Shown here one piece after another: positions 22,201-32,307 of a DNA stretch of 64,000 bases; the stretch's first letter is position 1, and the number at the start of each line of letters is the position of its first letter. The stretch comes from Lepidodermella squamata (Eukaryota; Gastrotricha). The stretch lies in NCBI GenBank assembly GCA_047495785.1, contig JBLDXI010000074.1:1054001-1118000 (forward strand), read 5' to 3'. Made by a program: the position numbers and the translations under genes. The notes beneath the pieces are model-generated. The model made no database searches. It saw only the letters and a list, made by a program, of their open reading frames with translations, and had not been told where the DNA came from.

Positions 22201-24777
22201 TTATTCCCGATACGATCACCTCTCATGTGTGCGGTGTACGACGACCTACCTTGTCACCGGCGCCCTGAAACTGTTCATACAGTGGCAATGCGAATTGCAT
22301 GAAAACTGCTCGGTGTTTTGGTATTTCAGTTTTCAGCGAAAGAATTGATGACTGATTCGACGAAGCGTCATGTTCTTGCCCGAGTCGTTGCGCACATACG
22401 TGTGATAGAATTTCAGGGTTGTATTGCTTGGTTCAAATTTTTTGCTATTTTCCTCTCCGTTTAGACAAGGGGGCTAATTCAAATTCAGAGATGCATCCTC
22501 GCCACGAAGGCTGATCACTTGAACGATAAAATTTTACAGCGGCTACCAGGAAACGCTTAAATTAAACAGTTAGATGCCCTAACGGCTTTTTGTCATCTGA
22601 CAAGAAATTTTTGATTGAATGTTTCGACACAGTAATAAATAAAACTCTAATTGCATTTTTCATACAATATGGCCGTTCCGTTCAAAAAAACAATCACCGA
22701 TTAGAATCGTCAGCTTTTAAAATTACCACGAAGCAACTTGTCGAGAGACAATTGGTACGAGATATCGAACTACATACTGTTACCGCAAAAACCAGGAAAC
22801 AGCCTCCGAAACATAGTCCACCAGTCAACTGCAACAGCTTGGCCAAGGCCTAGGCGTTGTTTTCAATCTACACTCTAAAACTTAGCCGTAGCCACACTCG
22901 CCGCTTCACTAATTTCTTCGGCCAGCGCTACTCGCTCAAAACGACAAATCGAACTTAACACGGACGCTTTTACTTCCGACCACGTAATTTTCCCGCAAGC
23001 ATTGCTCAAAGGCACTAAGAAACAGCTGGTCTACATGTTCGACGACGTGATTTTAACCGCCTTGAATATGCAAGTTGAGTTTCAGAAGCCGAAATTTATT
23101 CGCCAATTTTATCCGGAGGAAGTTCAACACGTACTCGATTTTTGGGAAGAAACTGGGACAAATTGAAATCATGTGCCGCTTATCTCGGAAAATGGTGTGC
23201 GCCGATACTTATTTGTGATGATTTATGTGGGAGCTCATTCACGTTGGCAGTCCTCAATTTTCCTCAGTCTAGGCTAATAGGTATTATATAGACGTTTTAG
23301 AATGTACTTTTAGCAAACAATCGTTCTCTTAGATGCTCATCTCTTTCGAAAATTCTCAGCCGTCAATGGGGCAACTCTACCTGAATTCAACCTAATTTCA
23401 ACCTTCATCTAGTTATTTTGTGGCTAATTTGTCTTGTTTTGCTTGTATTAGTCTGCGATGATGGCTGCGAGAAGGCCTACACGCCTTTCTAATTGAAAAT
23501 GTTCTCCACAAATCTTTCTTATCCAATACTTATTGTCTAATTTATTTGTATTTTATAAGAGGTATTCAAAATGTTGGTTTAATCGGACCGGATAGCTCTC
23601 CCACCCGCGCATCAAAACTTGTTCTCTTGTTTCCACTTGTTTTAAATGACTCAGGCTCTCCGTCTAACTAAATACTTGCACTTGTTGACCGCGGCTTATT
23701 GTTGTATAAGTTCCAAGTTGGAAATGATGAAAAGATTGAAAGGATGAAAGGATGCGAAAATCGGCGTGAAAACCGGAATGGTGGAACCAAAACCGGGTCT
23801 GGTCAGAGCCGGGGCAAACCCGTGTCATTTTTCGCACGAGACCCGTTTCGTGCGTTACGGGCGTCCCGGTTCAGATAGTCTCACCTTACATAACGTGCGA
23901 AAAATGACACGGGTTACGGACTAGGTTTTTAATATAAAACCGTGTCAGGTCTTAGAGTGTAGTTCCAAGCTCAGCTGTTTTCTTCAATAACTCGAGCTCG
24001 ATTCCCTGATGACCAATCATTAAAATGTTGGCAAAATGCTCTAAAAAGCTTTGGTATCGGGGTCACTGTATTTTCTTACCTTAGAAGTAGGAAAGACCGA
24101 GATCGTCTGTACCGGTCGAAACCGGATTGCACTGAATGTCTAGTAACAACAACCTAACAACCCTTGCACGATGACAGGCATTCACTCTATTAGATGTGAG
24201 GTGGAGCCTCGACTGCTGAAGGAAAAGGACCAAGCTCAAGAGCGAAATATAGTCCATCAGCCATCATCATATTACTTTTCGCAATTCTATACATTCTTCA
24301 GTGATGTTTCGAGTTGTAAGCGAGGAATAAAAACGAAAAGACTCATCGAAAATTACGAAAACCCGAAAACACATCTCGTGAGAGTGGGCGAGTGTGGCTA
24401 CGGCTAAGTTTTAGAGTGTAGATTGAAAACAACGCCTAGGCCTTGGCCAAGCTGTTGCAGTTGACTGGTGGACTATGTGAATGAAATTTTCAAAATTGCA
24501 GTGTGGGCAATAAATAAAATTGGGGTCATGACTTTTAAAACGAGTTTTTCTTACCTTTACAATCTGTTGCAAAGTCGAGCCGCCGATTTTGTTTGCGAAC
24601 TTCCCGCTCTAGCTCGATGAGTCGCTGCTTCCGATCGGCAATTTCGCCTTCGAGTTTGGCTAGGAACGCGCACACCTCATCGCGGTCTGGCTTCATTTCG
24701 TCCAAAATCGTCTCGAGCCATCTTATCTCGGGCAGGTCTTCGTCGTTCAACTGGCACAGTTGCTCATAAAAACTCAT
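13289..24777 (-). CDS. BCR: BCR/ABR-like protein: coiled coil, DH (RhoGEF), PH, C2 and RhoGAP
   Basis: Five exons, 24777-24555, 22030-20845, 18084-16574, 14010-13622 and 13351-13289, join in phase to give 1,123 residues. Residues 1-74 form a Glu/Lys/Arg-rich coiled coil, like the BCR oligomerisation region. A Pro/Ser-rich linker follows with pTyr-type sites DDYINL and EGYVNI. The DH domain is about 280-475 (KSLITGFIADQRDFVNILE...VVKYARAV). The PH domain (KLRYTFLFTDVFVACK...) carries a helical insertion, as in BCR. The C2 domain (GQLFVTIHELSGLN...INPQWNEEFELDL) starts near 767. RhoGAP is about 910-1115, with arginine finger EGLYRISG (Arg about 956) and VLKSYFRELPDPLF. The short last exon, GQVLLVFMNLISSGYKPPDS, matches the BCR C-terminus. 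There is no PDZ-binding tail. It should switch Rho/Rac GTPases on and off at membranes. Introns 1-3 are 2.5-2.8 kb and full of repeats. ABR is the alternative name; the coiled coil and YVN motif favour BCR. Confidence 0.92.
14225..14690 (+). pseudogene. Helitron helicase fossil in BCR-like intron 3
   Basis: The plus strand carries, across frameshifts, the C-terminal signature of Helitron/PIF1-type helicases. GEPTIVLRNFN...GLLNGT is followed by NGSHSGLIVKIPLITL, then AMTINKNQGQTFRVVGLQL...HQVFTHGQ and YVAPPRIT. A stop follows the HGQ motif, and at least two further frame breaks are present, so it is dead. It lies opposite to the host gene. Confidence 0.85.
15511..16112 (+). pseudogene. frame-shifted ORF with RRM-like segment in BCR-like intron 3
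   Basis: A TTTTTTTCAG acceptor-like site (ending 15508) precedes an open frame (WFIDLLPSFRDGRFTPTDVA) to about 15730. The reading then shifts one base and continues to the stop at 16112. The second part contains LLLLDLPRHITRENILSHLP, which resembles the first strand and helix of an RRM domain. A possible upstream exon with a basic Lys/Arg-rich end and GTAATC donor lies near 15100-15270. I do not recognise a family. It could be a retroelement ORF1-like remnant, or a nested gene with a real frameshift. Confidence 0.4.
18210..19250. repeat. degenerate repeat units of about 340 bp in BCR-like intron 2
   Basis: The unit runs from CTCCTAAAATCCT through AATCGAAACGAYCTAACGAG to CCCACTAGTCAACAATCG. 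It appears at about 18210-18546, 18548-18720 and, in part, 19066-19240. TTTCTTAGTCTAA follows copies 1 and 3. Copies are diverged and the third is separated by GC-richer sequence. No coding signal. Confidence 0.55.
19250..20440 (+). pseudogene. decayed protein-coding remnant in BCR-like intron 2, family unknown
   Basis: GC-richer sequence with coding-like stretches in changing frames, for example RLFELMFRFLKRMLDRNVFL and FYAKVSLVMARRLALRSESD, then FNEPWRLFTREQLQLAREYY. Stops interrupt every frame. It looks like an old mobile-element gene, but no diagnostic motif is left. Confidence 0.35.
20507..20793. repeat. GGTTCCGCT-terminus MITE family, copy 3
   Basis: Same layout as copies at 3.1 and 8.6 kb: TTTTAGCGGAACGAAATTTG at the left, CAAATTTGGTTCCGCTAAAG at the right. 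The shared core is TATGAATTCAGCGTGAAATT. About 287 bp, non-coding, inside BCR-like intron 2. Confidence 0.65.
22812..24477. mobile_element. 1.7-kb unit bounded by identical 91-bp inverted repeats in BCR-like intron 1
   Basis: 22812-22902 and 24387-24477 are reverse complements with no mismatch. Each begins (outside in) CATAGTCCACCAGTCAACTG and ends CCACACTCGCC. The interior has a 95-codon plus-strand frame ending at about 23166 (segment QALLKGTKKQLVYMFDDVIL) and a second inverted repeat of 21 bases at 23818-23838 and 23894-23914. No target-site duplication is evident outside the arms. It may be a young DNA transposon derivative or an inverted duplication. I recognise no transposase. Confidence 0.65.
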
Positions 24778-25772
24778 TTATCGCATTGGAAAATTTGGTC
24801 AAAATAAAAATGAGCAACTAGGAAAAAAATACAAAATATTCAATAACTGTTTTGTTTTTGTAAATAACTGAAAAAACGAAACAAAAATAATATTCTGTCG
24901 ATATTTCTCTCCCAGCACCTTGTTTCATCTAAAGGATTTCTAAGGAATTAAATTATCAGCACATGATTTTTTTTCTTTGAAGGCACTAACGCGAGCAGTT
25001 TGTTTTCACGAGAAACGAAAAACAAATTGAACAAAAACTGAATCTGTTCTGAGCAACAACACACGAGAGCGAAACCGGTACTCACTTGGCTCACGAGATG
25101 AGTCAAAAACGCACTTCTCAATAAAGAAAGAGAAAAAATACATTATACAAGAAATTTAGCTCGGTTTTAGCGTATTCTGTCATCGTTTTTGGCACCTTCG
25201 CATAACATACACATTGAACAACAAAGTGAACCTGCTGCGGCTGATAATTTTGTTTATGTTACACATGGTAAGAGGCTGTAAGACTGGCTCTCATTTTAAC
25301 ATACATTTGAGGTAAGTCAACGTCGGAAAAAGTTTGCACGCAAAAATTGAGGAAGTCACGTTAGGTTTTGAACTTTAAATTGAAATTTATACAATTTTTC
25401 ATCAGATAATTCAATAAATTCTATTCGAATACAAATATTGGAAAATTTATTATTTTTATCTAGCTGTTTTGAAATTTTTCAAATAATTCAGAAATTTACA
25501 AATTCCTGATTACTTGAGAAAAATTTACTAACCAGAATTTTCGCTGCAAAACCTGTTCTTCAAATGATTCTTCAAGCTGTTTCGAATAATGAAATATTTG
25601 TATTTACAATTTAAATTATTGCAATTTTTCATTATTTTTGAATAAATTCCCAAGGCTTTGTTTGATTTTTCGCTCCTTTCGAGATCTGATTTCAATTCAA
25701 ATGTATTGCCTCTATTTTTCCGCACATATTTTTCCTCAATCAAAAAAATAATAGTATTCCGAATTCCGCAAA
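24778..25772. other. upstream region of the BCR-like gene and 3' region of glycerol kinase
   Basis: AT-rich with no domain-bearing frame. A 71-codon minus-strand frame (25528-25743) next to the kinase 3' end is Lys/Asn-rich and looks like chance. No acceptor-like motif lies directly before the BCR-like ATG, unlike its neighbours. Confidence 0.4.
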
Positions 25773-27425
25773 TTAGGATCGAGTCATTTCGCTAATCGCA
25801 AGAATCGCTAGAGAAGCGACGCAAAACAGTTCAAACGGGTAGTACTGGTTGATGTCGATACCCGGCGACTCCTTTTTCTCCGTTCCATCCGCCGAAATGT
25901 CCTCCAAATCAAGCAAACACTTACGAATCGCCGCCTTCCAGTGACGCTGGCGTTTCAACTGGAACGCCTGCGTCGATTTCGGCTTGAAAACGTCGCAAGT
26001 ATCCGACGGGATATCGACAACAGTCCCGTTTTGGAACTTGAACACGCCAACCCCAGCGGCGAGTCCGGCGGCTAGAGCGGCGCCTAACGCCGAGACTTCA
26101 AGCATAGACGGCCTGATAACCGTCATTCCGGTTATATCGCACTGCATCTGCATCAACAAATTACTCGTCGACATGCCGCCGTCGACGTACATCGGGTCGA
26201 CTGAAAAATTGCCAGCTCGAGAGATGATTTCAGTGATTTCAGCCACGTGTAGGCAGACGGCTTCTAACGCCGCCCGCGCCAGGTGTTTATTCGTTATCGA
26301 GTAGGATAGGCCTGAAATGATGCCCTGGGCACGCGGCTCCCAGTACGGGCAGTAGAGCCCGGAAAACGCGGGTACGAACGCGCAGTCCGATTCCGTGACT
26401 TCACTGGCTAATTTTTCAATTTCAGCCGCACTTCCGGCGATTTGCAAATTGTCCTTCAGCCAATTTATACCAGCCCCTGCCACGGCAACTGCGCCTTCAA
26501 ACGCGTAACTAGCCCGCGATTCTGGGCCTAGTTGGTACGCAACAGTAGTTATGAGACCTTCGTCCGAAAAAATCGGCTTAGTGCCGATGTTACACAGCAG
26601 AAAACACCCAGTGCCGTACGTTGTTTTGCATTGCCCGGGCTGGAAGGCTAAATGCCCGACTAAGGCCGCCTGCTGGTCGCCGAGAATGCCAGAAATCGGC
26701 ACATCCTTCAACGCACCCTCCTTAACCCGGCCGTAAATTTCGGAAGAACTTTTGATTTTCGGCAAGATTTCGATCGGAACCTTGAAAATTTGAAGAAGAC
26801 GGTCGTCGTAGGTTAAGGTGGAAATATTCATCAATAAGGTACGAGATGCGTTCGAAACGTCTGTAACATGCTCCCCAGTCAGCCCCCAGACAATCCACGA
26901 ATCAACTGTGCCGATTAAACACGATCGGTTATCAACCGCCGTCTGAAATGGCTCGTAATTTTGGTAGAGCCACAGAAATTTCGGCCCAGTGAAGTAGGTA
27001 CTCATGGATAGACCGGTTTTGAAGCGGATAAAATCCTCGCCCGGCAGAGTTTCTTTCACATCTGAAACCAACTGGCTAGTTCGGTTGTCTGACCAAACGA
27101 TGGCGTTGTGAATCGGTTTTCCAGTCTCCTTACACCAAGCGACCAAAGTCTCGCGTTGATTAGTCACTCCAACGCCCTTAATTTGATGCACAGAATAGCC
27201 GAGTTTCACCAGTTTTTCGCAGGCAATTTCGATACAGGATTTAGATTTTGTGAGCATTTCTTCCGGGTTCTGCTCGACCCATCCGTGTTGAGGGAAGGAG
27301 AGCGGCACTTCGAGTTGGTGAAAGGTAATCACTTCCAGGGTGTCACAAGCGAAAATGTAGAATCGAACACTGCTAGTGCCCACGTCCAACGATCCAATTA
27401 AATTCCGCCTCGAATTTGGTGTCAT
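25773..27425 (-). CDS. GK: glycerol kinase with C-terminal hydrophobic anchor
   Basis: 550 residues in a single exon, starting at the ATG at 27425 (MTPNSRRNLIGSLDVGTSS). FGGY-family features in order: N-terminal phosphate motif SLDVGTSSVRF; HGWVEQNPEEM; VAWCKETGKP; GTVDSWIVWGLTG; DVSNASRTLLMN; GILGDQQAALVGH; adenosine-site TTYGTGCFLL; and MYVDGGMSTSNLLMQ near the C-terminus. It phosphorylates glycerol to glycerol 3-phosphate with ATP. The end is hydrophobic (FELFCVASLAILAI), as in animal isoforms bound to the mitochondrial outer membrane. Lack of introns in a 1.65-kb gene is notable beside intron-bearing neighbours. An acceptor-like TTTTTATAG lies 29 nt before the ATG, and the FKBP6-like gene ends only 142 bp upstream on the same strand. 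Confidence 0.95.
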   Translation of the reverse strand: MTPNSRRNLIGSLDVGTSSVRFYIFACDTLEVITFHQLEVPLSFPQHGWVEQNPEEMLTKSKSCIEIACEKLVKLGYSVHQIKGVGVTNQRETLVAWCKETGKPIHNAIVWSDNRTSQLVSDVKETLPGEDFIRFKTGLSMSTYFTGPKFLWLYQNYEPFQTAVDNRSCLIGTVDSWIVWGLTGEHVTDVSNASRTLLMNISTLTYDDRLLQIFKVPIEILPKIKSSSEIYGRVKEGALKDVPISGILGDQQAALVGHLAFQPGQCKTTYGTGCFLLCNIGTKPIFSDEGLITTVAYQLGPESRASYAFEGAVAVAGAGINWLKDNLQIAGSAAEIEKLASEVTESDCAFVPAFSGLYCPYWEPRAQGIISGLSYSITNKHLARAALEAVCLHVAEITEIISRAGNFSVDPMYVDGGMSTSNLLMQMQCDITGMTVIRPSMLEVSALGAALAAGLAAGVGVFKFQNGTVVDIPSDTCDVFKPKSTQAFQLKRQRHWKAAIRKCLLDLEDISADGTEKKESPGIDINQYYPFELFCVASLAILAISEMTRS

Positions 27426-27567
27426 CTTTAGCAAAATTTCGTTAATAAATATCTCTATAAAAATAAAAATTGTAATTTTTATAAATTTGCCGCATAAAAA
27501 CTCAAGCGAGTTTTATTGATGAGAAAAATTACCATACTTTCAAACCAGTAAAAAACCTAGACGAGAT

Positions 27568-29104
27568 TCAAGAACGTTTTTTCTGAATAATGAGAATAGG
27601 TCGACCGAGCTCGGCCTCAACCTTCAACGGCAATAAACCACGTCGGCGAGCTTCAGCTTCGATGAAAGAAATTTCTTCCTCGGAAAATTCAGGCAACTCG
27701 TATGTCAACGACTCGGTATTCTCTTTCTTCGCCACGAATTCGTCAAAATCTGCATTGATGATAGACTTGAATTCAGGGGAAACATTTTCGCTTTCCTTCT
27801 CAACAACAGGAGGCGACTTCGGGGAGAAGAGCGCTTTCGCCATTACCCGGTCTAATTCTCGAGATTTAACTCTGCTTTGATTGCGCTCCTCAATCAATCG
27901 ACGATTTTCCTCATCTAACTTGCGCTCTTCATCGCCAGATGGGCAATATTGCCGACATCTTTCCAAAATTTTCTCAGCGCTATCGTACTGACCGAGGTTA
28001 ATCAATGCCGTCAACTTCTTACGAAGAGCGCCGAAGTCATTTCTGTCCAATTCAAGAGCTTCGTCCGCAAAATGAATACAATCGGTATTACGCTTCATTT
28101 TCAAACAAGTTTGAGCGAGATTTCGGAGTAACTTCAATGACAACGCGAGGAGGTTTTCTTCGTCAGTCGTATTCTTCGGAATCGAGCTTCGCAGCAAACG
28201 CATAGCGCGGAGGTAAGAACGCTTAGCGCTAATTAATTCGCCTTTGTGATATTGCCTCGAGCCCTTTTCTTTCTCCTCAGTTGCAGCAGCGAGAAGTTTA
28301 TCAAACGGCACGTCATGACGTTCTTCAGGGGATGCTAGCATTAACAAATCATCGCAAGCTGATGCCGGGGTTAGATCGAACACTTGAACCTAATAGCAAC
28401 GAATTATTCTCATTAATCAGTACAAAGAACGCATGGAATAGACAAAATTACTTTCCAAAGGAGCCAAGCACCTCTGGGGACTTCCAGGCCAACTTTTTTC
28501 AGACCTAGAGAGCCAAAGCCGTATTCTGGACTAGTAAGGAAGAGCGACGTTTCCCCGACTTTCATAGAGCGTAGGCCGAATTCGACACCGAGGCATGGAA
28601 GAGTATTACCGACACCTAAGCCCATTCGATAACGGATGGGAAATTTGTTGAGGTAACTAGTCGCAAAAGGTTGTTCTTGTCCCTCAGCATACGCCGAGTA
28701 GTGATAAGAAACAATATCTTTGTCAGAAACGGAAGGGCCATTTCCTGCTGATAGCACCATTTTTAACACACCGCCATCCTAAAAGTGGTCACGCATAAGT
28801 AGATCTGAGAGATGCACAATGATTAAAGAACCAAGCTTACATCGGTGATGGGAATTCCGACATCAGAATTAAACACGCCGCTGAAAGCAACTGATTCAGG
28901 TCTAGGTTGCGCCATGTTAATTGCATCGTTAAATGTGTTTGTATAGGAGGAACGCACAGCTGACAATGATTGAAGCGAGATAACCGATTCGCGATCAGCA
29001 ATGTAAGTTTCACTGTCGTCCTCGTCTTCGTCATCATCCCATGCGCATGTTTCATCAGAAATAACACCCTCCTCAATAAGTTGCCGGCCTGAAACGGCTC
29101 GCAT
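27568..29104 (-). CDS. FKBP6: FKBP6/Shutdown-like PPIase-TPR co-chaperone
   Basis: Three exons, 29104-28841, 28778-28452 and 28389-27568, all join in phase 0 (470 residues). Residues 1-88 are acidic (AWDDDEDEDDSETY). Residues 89-197 form an FKBP fold: VSYHYSAYAEGQEQPFATSY...KFPIRYRMG...GVEFGLRSMKVGETSLFLTSPEYGFGSLG. SMKVGE and SPEYGFGSLG are the FKBP6-type versions. Residues about 215-340 contain TPR helices (YHKGELISAKRSYLRAMRLL..., CIHFADEALELDRNDFGALR). The C-terminus is charged and ends QKKRS. FKBP6 and fly Shutdown work with HSP90 in loading piRNAs into PIWI proteins; most such FKBP domains lack PPIase activity. That role is inferred from domain order. An orphan acceptor lies 12 nt before the ATG. 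FKBPL or FKBP8 are weaker alternatives. Confidence 0.8.
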
Positions 29105-29893
29105 GATCTATTAAACCTAAATAAGAAGATGTTCATATAAATAATTAGCTGAATAACATATAGACCGAAAGGCTGGTCGGCATGAAATCAGCAATCAGCC
29201 TGAACATAACAGAAAGATCACGGATGTCGACGGTAGTTGGTAGTTGGTAGTTGGCAGTTCAGCCAGAACAAGATGCCCAATGTAACGCGTTACAGTAAAC
29301 GACTGCACACGCTGGATGGCCATGCTTATTGGTGGCCAAGGTTCAACATTTTTACGGTTTTCTCCCATTTTTCGCAACTAAAAAATGGCATAACAAAAAT
29401 CTCAGCCCGCCAATACCAATCATTTTGTATTGAACCGGAATATAAAAAATGTAACTTTTGAATTTAGTTGTAAATTCGAAACCTATTTATTGGAACACAG
29501 CAACAGAAAATTCAAAAATTTTTGTTATGGGGGGTTATGTAGTAGGGGAACGGCGGATGGCGGTTTTTACGAAGGCGCGGCCGATGCAACCCACCTTGTT
29601 ACCTCCCAACTCCCACCCACTCCCACGAATCTCGACTCCCCGCTCCCCGCCCCACCCTTTTTCTAAGAAAGAAACCCAGAAACCCAGAACCCAGATTTTT
29701 TCACCTGCCGTGTAGAATGCAACGCTGCAAACTATTTTGCACCATGAAGTCGTCACGCCCGCTACTTGTTTGCTGTTAGGTTTGCTGTTAATGTTAACTT
29801 CTGGCTTTTTCCTGTTCTCTTGACCTTTATTCTCGCAACTTCATTTAGTATGAATGGCTTCATTTGAAATATCTAGGCATTAGTAGATCAGTT
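29105..29893. other. divergent intergenic region between FKBP6-like (-) and UBA2 (+)
   Basis: It contains a GTAGTTG short tandem run near 29235-29260 and a C-rich tract near 29595-29660. It is probably a shared promoter region. No TATA box stands out; each gene has an acceptor-like TTTAG or TCTAG 12-17 nt before its ATG. Confidence 0.5.
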
Positions 29894-31847
29894 ATGACGA
29901 TGTCTCAAGATAATGGCACTACTGGATCAGCTGACAACGCTGGACCGAGCAAGGCTGTCTTGCTCATTGGTGCTGGTGGCATCGGTTGTGAAGTTCTGAA
30001 AAATTTAGTTCTGTGTGGAGTTCAATCTATTACGGTCATCGACCTGGATACTATTGAAGTCAGTAATCTCAACAGGCAGTTTTTATTCAGGCGTGAGCAT
30101 GTCGGGATGTCTAAGGCCATCGGTAAATATGCCACCCTGCTTACTTCACAGTTAACATTTTTTCCTTACAGTTGCTGCTGAAGCTATGCGCAAGATTCGT
30201 CCTACTGTTGATATTCGACCAATTCACGGAAATGTGCTGGATAGTAACATATTATCGCTCAATTTGGTTCGCCAATTCTCATGCGTTATCAATGCCCTCG
30301 ACAACATATTAGCTCGCTCGCACGTTAATCGACTTTGCATGGCTGCTAGCATTCCTCTTATCGAAACCGGTTCAGCTGGTTATCTAGGTCAAGCGTCTTT
30401 CATCAACAAAGGTCTAACCGAGTGCTACGATTGCACCCCGCGCAAGGACGACCGTAATCGCACCTACCCGGCTTGCACGATTCGTAATACGCCATCCGAA
30501 CCCGCGCATTGTGTTATATGGGCCAAGTACTTGTTCAGTCAATTATTCGGCGACCCTGATCCGGACGCTGAAGTATCGCCCGACCCGAATGATCCTGAGC
30601 TGGGAAAGAAATCGACCGAAGAAGCCCCTAAATTCAACACCCGCCAGTGGGCTGAGCAGATTTCATACGACCCAAGCGCGTTGCTCAACAAATTATTCCG
30701 CGAAGATATCTCTTATCTGTTGAAACTTGACTCACTCTGGAAGAAGCGCTCACCGCCAGCTCCCCTGGATTTCAAGCCTAGCAATGTCGATAATGAGAAA
30801 CACGCAATCGGAATGACTGACGTTCATCAACGCGATCACGAAATTTGGAGTCAAGAACGTTGCATTGCCACGTTCTCAAAAGCTACCGCCCTTCTGCGAG
30901 AACGAATGGAGAAAGATGGCTCCTTGACTTTCGACAAAGATGACGATTTAGCCATCGATTTTGTGACTAGTGCCGCTAATTTACGCTCGACAGTTTTTCA
31001 CATCCCTGGGCTCAAACGATTCACCGCGAAAAGTATTGCTGGTAACATCATCGCAGCTATTGCCACAACAAATTCAGTCATCGCCGGAGGCGCGGTTGTT
31101 ATGGCTGTTTTGAATGTTTTGTCGAAAACTTCTACCCTAGCCAACAATTCACTGTTCAATAACGTTCAACAGTTACTTCTGCGTCGAAACCCGGTGCCGA
31201 CAGGTCGCGCAAAAAATCGAACCAACTCGATTTTCGTCGCCGGCCAAATTCAGCCTCCGAATCCTGCCTGTTACGTTTGCTCACCCAGCTCGAAAAATGC
31301 CGTTCTACTCGAAATCGCGTTTGATTTCAACGAAAAAACTGCGTCGTTGAAGGCAATTCGAGAGCGATTGTTGATGTCAAAATTACACTTCGCCGCGCCC
31401 GAATTAGTTACGACCGACGGCCGAATGTTGTTTTCGGGCGACGAGGAAGATAACGACGAGGCTTCGATGAATCGTACCCTGTCTGATATCGGAATTTCGT
31501 TGACCGGCGGGTGTATTACGTTGGCCGAGGATATGAGTCAAAATATCTCGGTCTCAATCTCGTTTTCTCACGTCGCAGGCGTCACTTTTGACGATGCCCT
31601 CGAAAACTTCACGCCAGCTCCTCAGGTCAAGAAAACCGAACCCACCGCACCGCAAAGCCGAAAACGCCCTCTCAGCTCGATGGAAAAATCCGCCGCCGAT
31701 GAAGAAATCGAAGCTCTGCCAGCTAAACGGCCGGCTTCTTCGAATGAAAACGGAAATGGCCATGCTACGAACGGAAACGGGTTCAAAAACGGCGGGCACA
31801 AGGCTGTTGAAATTGAGGACGATGACGAGTGTGTCATGGTCCTGTAA
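29894..31847 (+). CDS. UBA2: SUMO-activating enzyme subunit 2 (UBA2/SAE2)
   Basis: Two exons, 29894-30122 and 30172-31847, are separated by a 49-bp intron and join in phase 1 (634 residues; human 640). The ATP site [16 protein letters not shown] (about 23-38) and [16 protein letters not shown] identify the adenylation domain. Zinc ligands CYDC (161/164) pair with CYVC further on. The catalytic cysteine is Cys178 in [14 protein letters not shown]. The UbL-like part and a Lys/Arg-rich, acidic C-terminus ([25 protein letters not shown]) hold nuclear localisation signals. With SAE1 it activates SUMO for transfer to UBC9. The ATG at 29894 (or 29900) follows an acceptor-like TCTAG at 29872-29876. 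Confidence 0.96.
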
Positions 31848-32307
31848 TTTCTCGCGCAGTAATTAGTTGCTGCTGAAAATTGAACTTATAGGAACACAAC
31901 ATTCATCTCGAGTGATATTGTCGTTTTTCTCTCTTTGTGTTATATGAATATTTCGATTCCGGTTTGAAAAAATACAGTCGCTAGATTTTATCCATCTGTT
32001 TCAATAATATTTTCGTATTGAAAATCAGGTTTTCACATTTAGGAATGCATTTATATTATTGGGGACGTTTTTTGTTAGAACAAACGGAATTTAGGGCATC
32101 GTACGTCCTTCTCAATTTCTCAAGTGGAAATGTTTGCAGAATTTACGGTGGAGTTTCAAATAATGAAATTTGAAATGAGCTTCCCATTGTAATTTTTAGG
32201 AATACATTACAAATTCTCTGTAAATTAGTGTTAATTTTCGATATTGAGTCCTGATTCGCTGGAATTAATTTTCTGTATATTTTTAGGAATTTATCCAATT
32301 TTTTGTA
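31848..32307. other. spacer between UBA2 and the ankyrin-SAM gene
   Basis: About 460 bases, AT-rich and non-coding. It ends with TATATTTTTAG at about 32276-32286, 21 nt before the next ATG. The short same-strand spacing with an acceptor would suit an operon-like arrangement or a 5'-UTR intron. Confidence 0.45.

Noticed and set aside
25528-25743. A 71-residue minus-strand gene next to glycerol kinase
   Set aside because: Lys/Asn-rich AT-biased composition, no domain and no splice or promoter context. It is probably 3' UTR or spacer.
29864-29893. UBA2 and glycerol kinase starting at upstream TTG codons (29864 and 27434)
   Set aside because: Non-ATG starts are not expected here, and in-frame ATGs at 29894 and 27425 directly precede the conserved domains.
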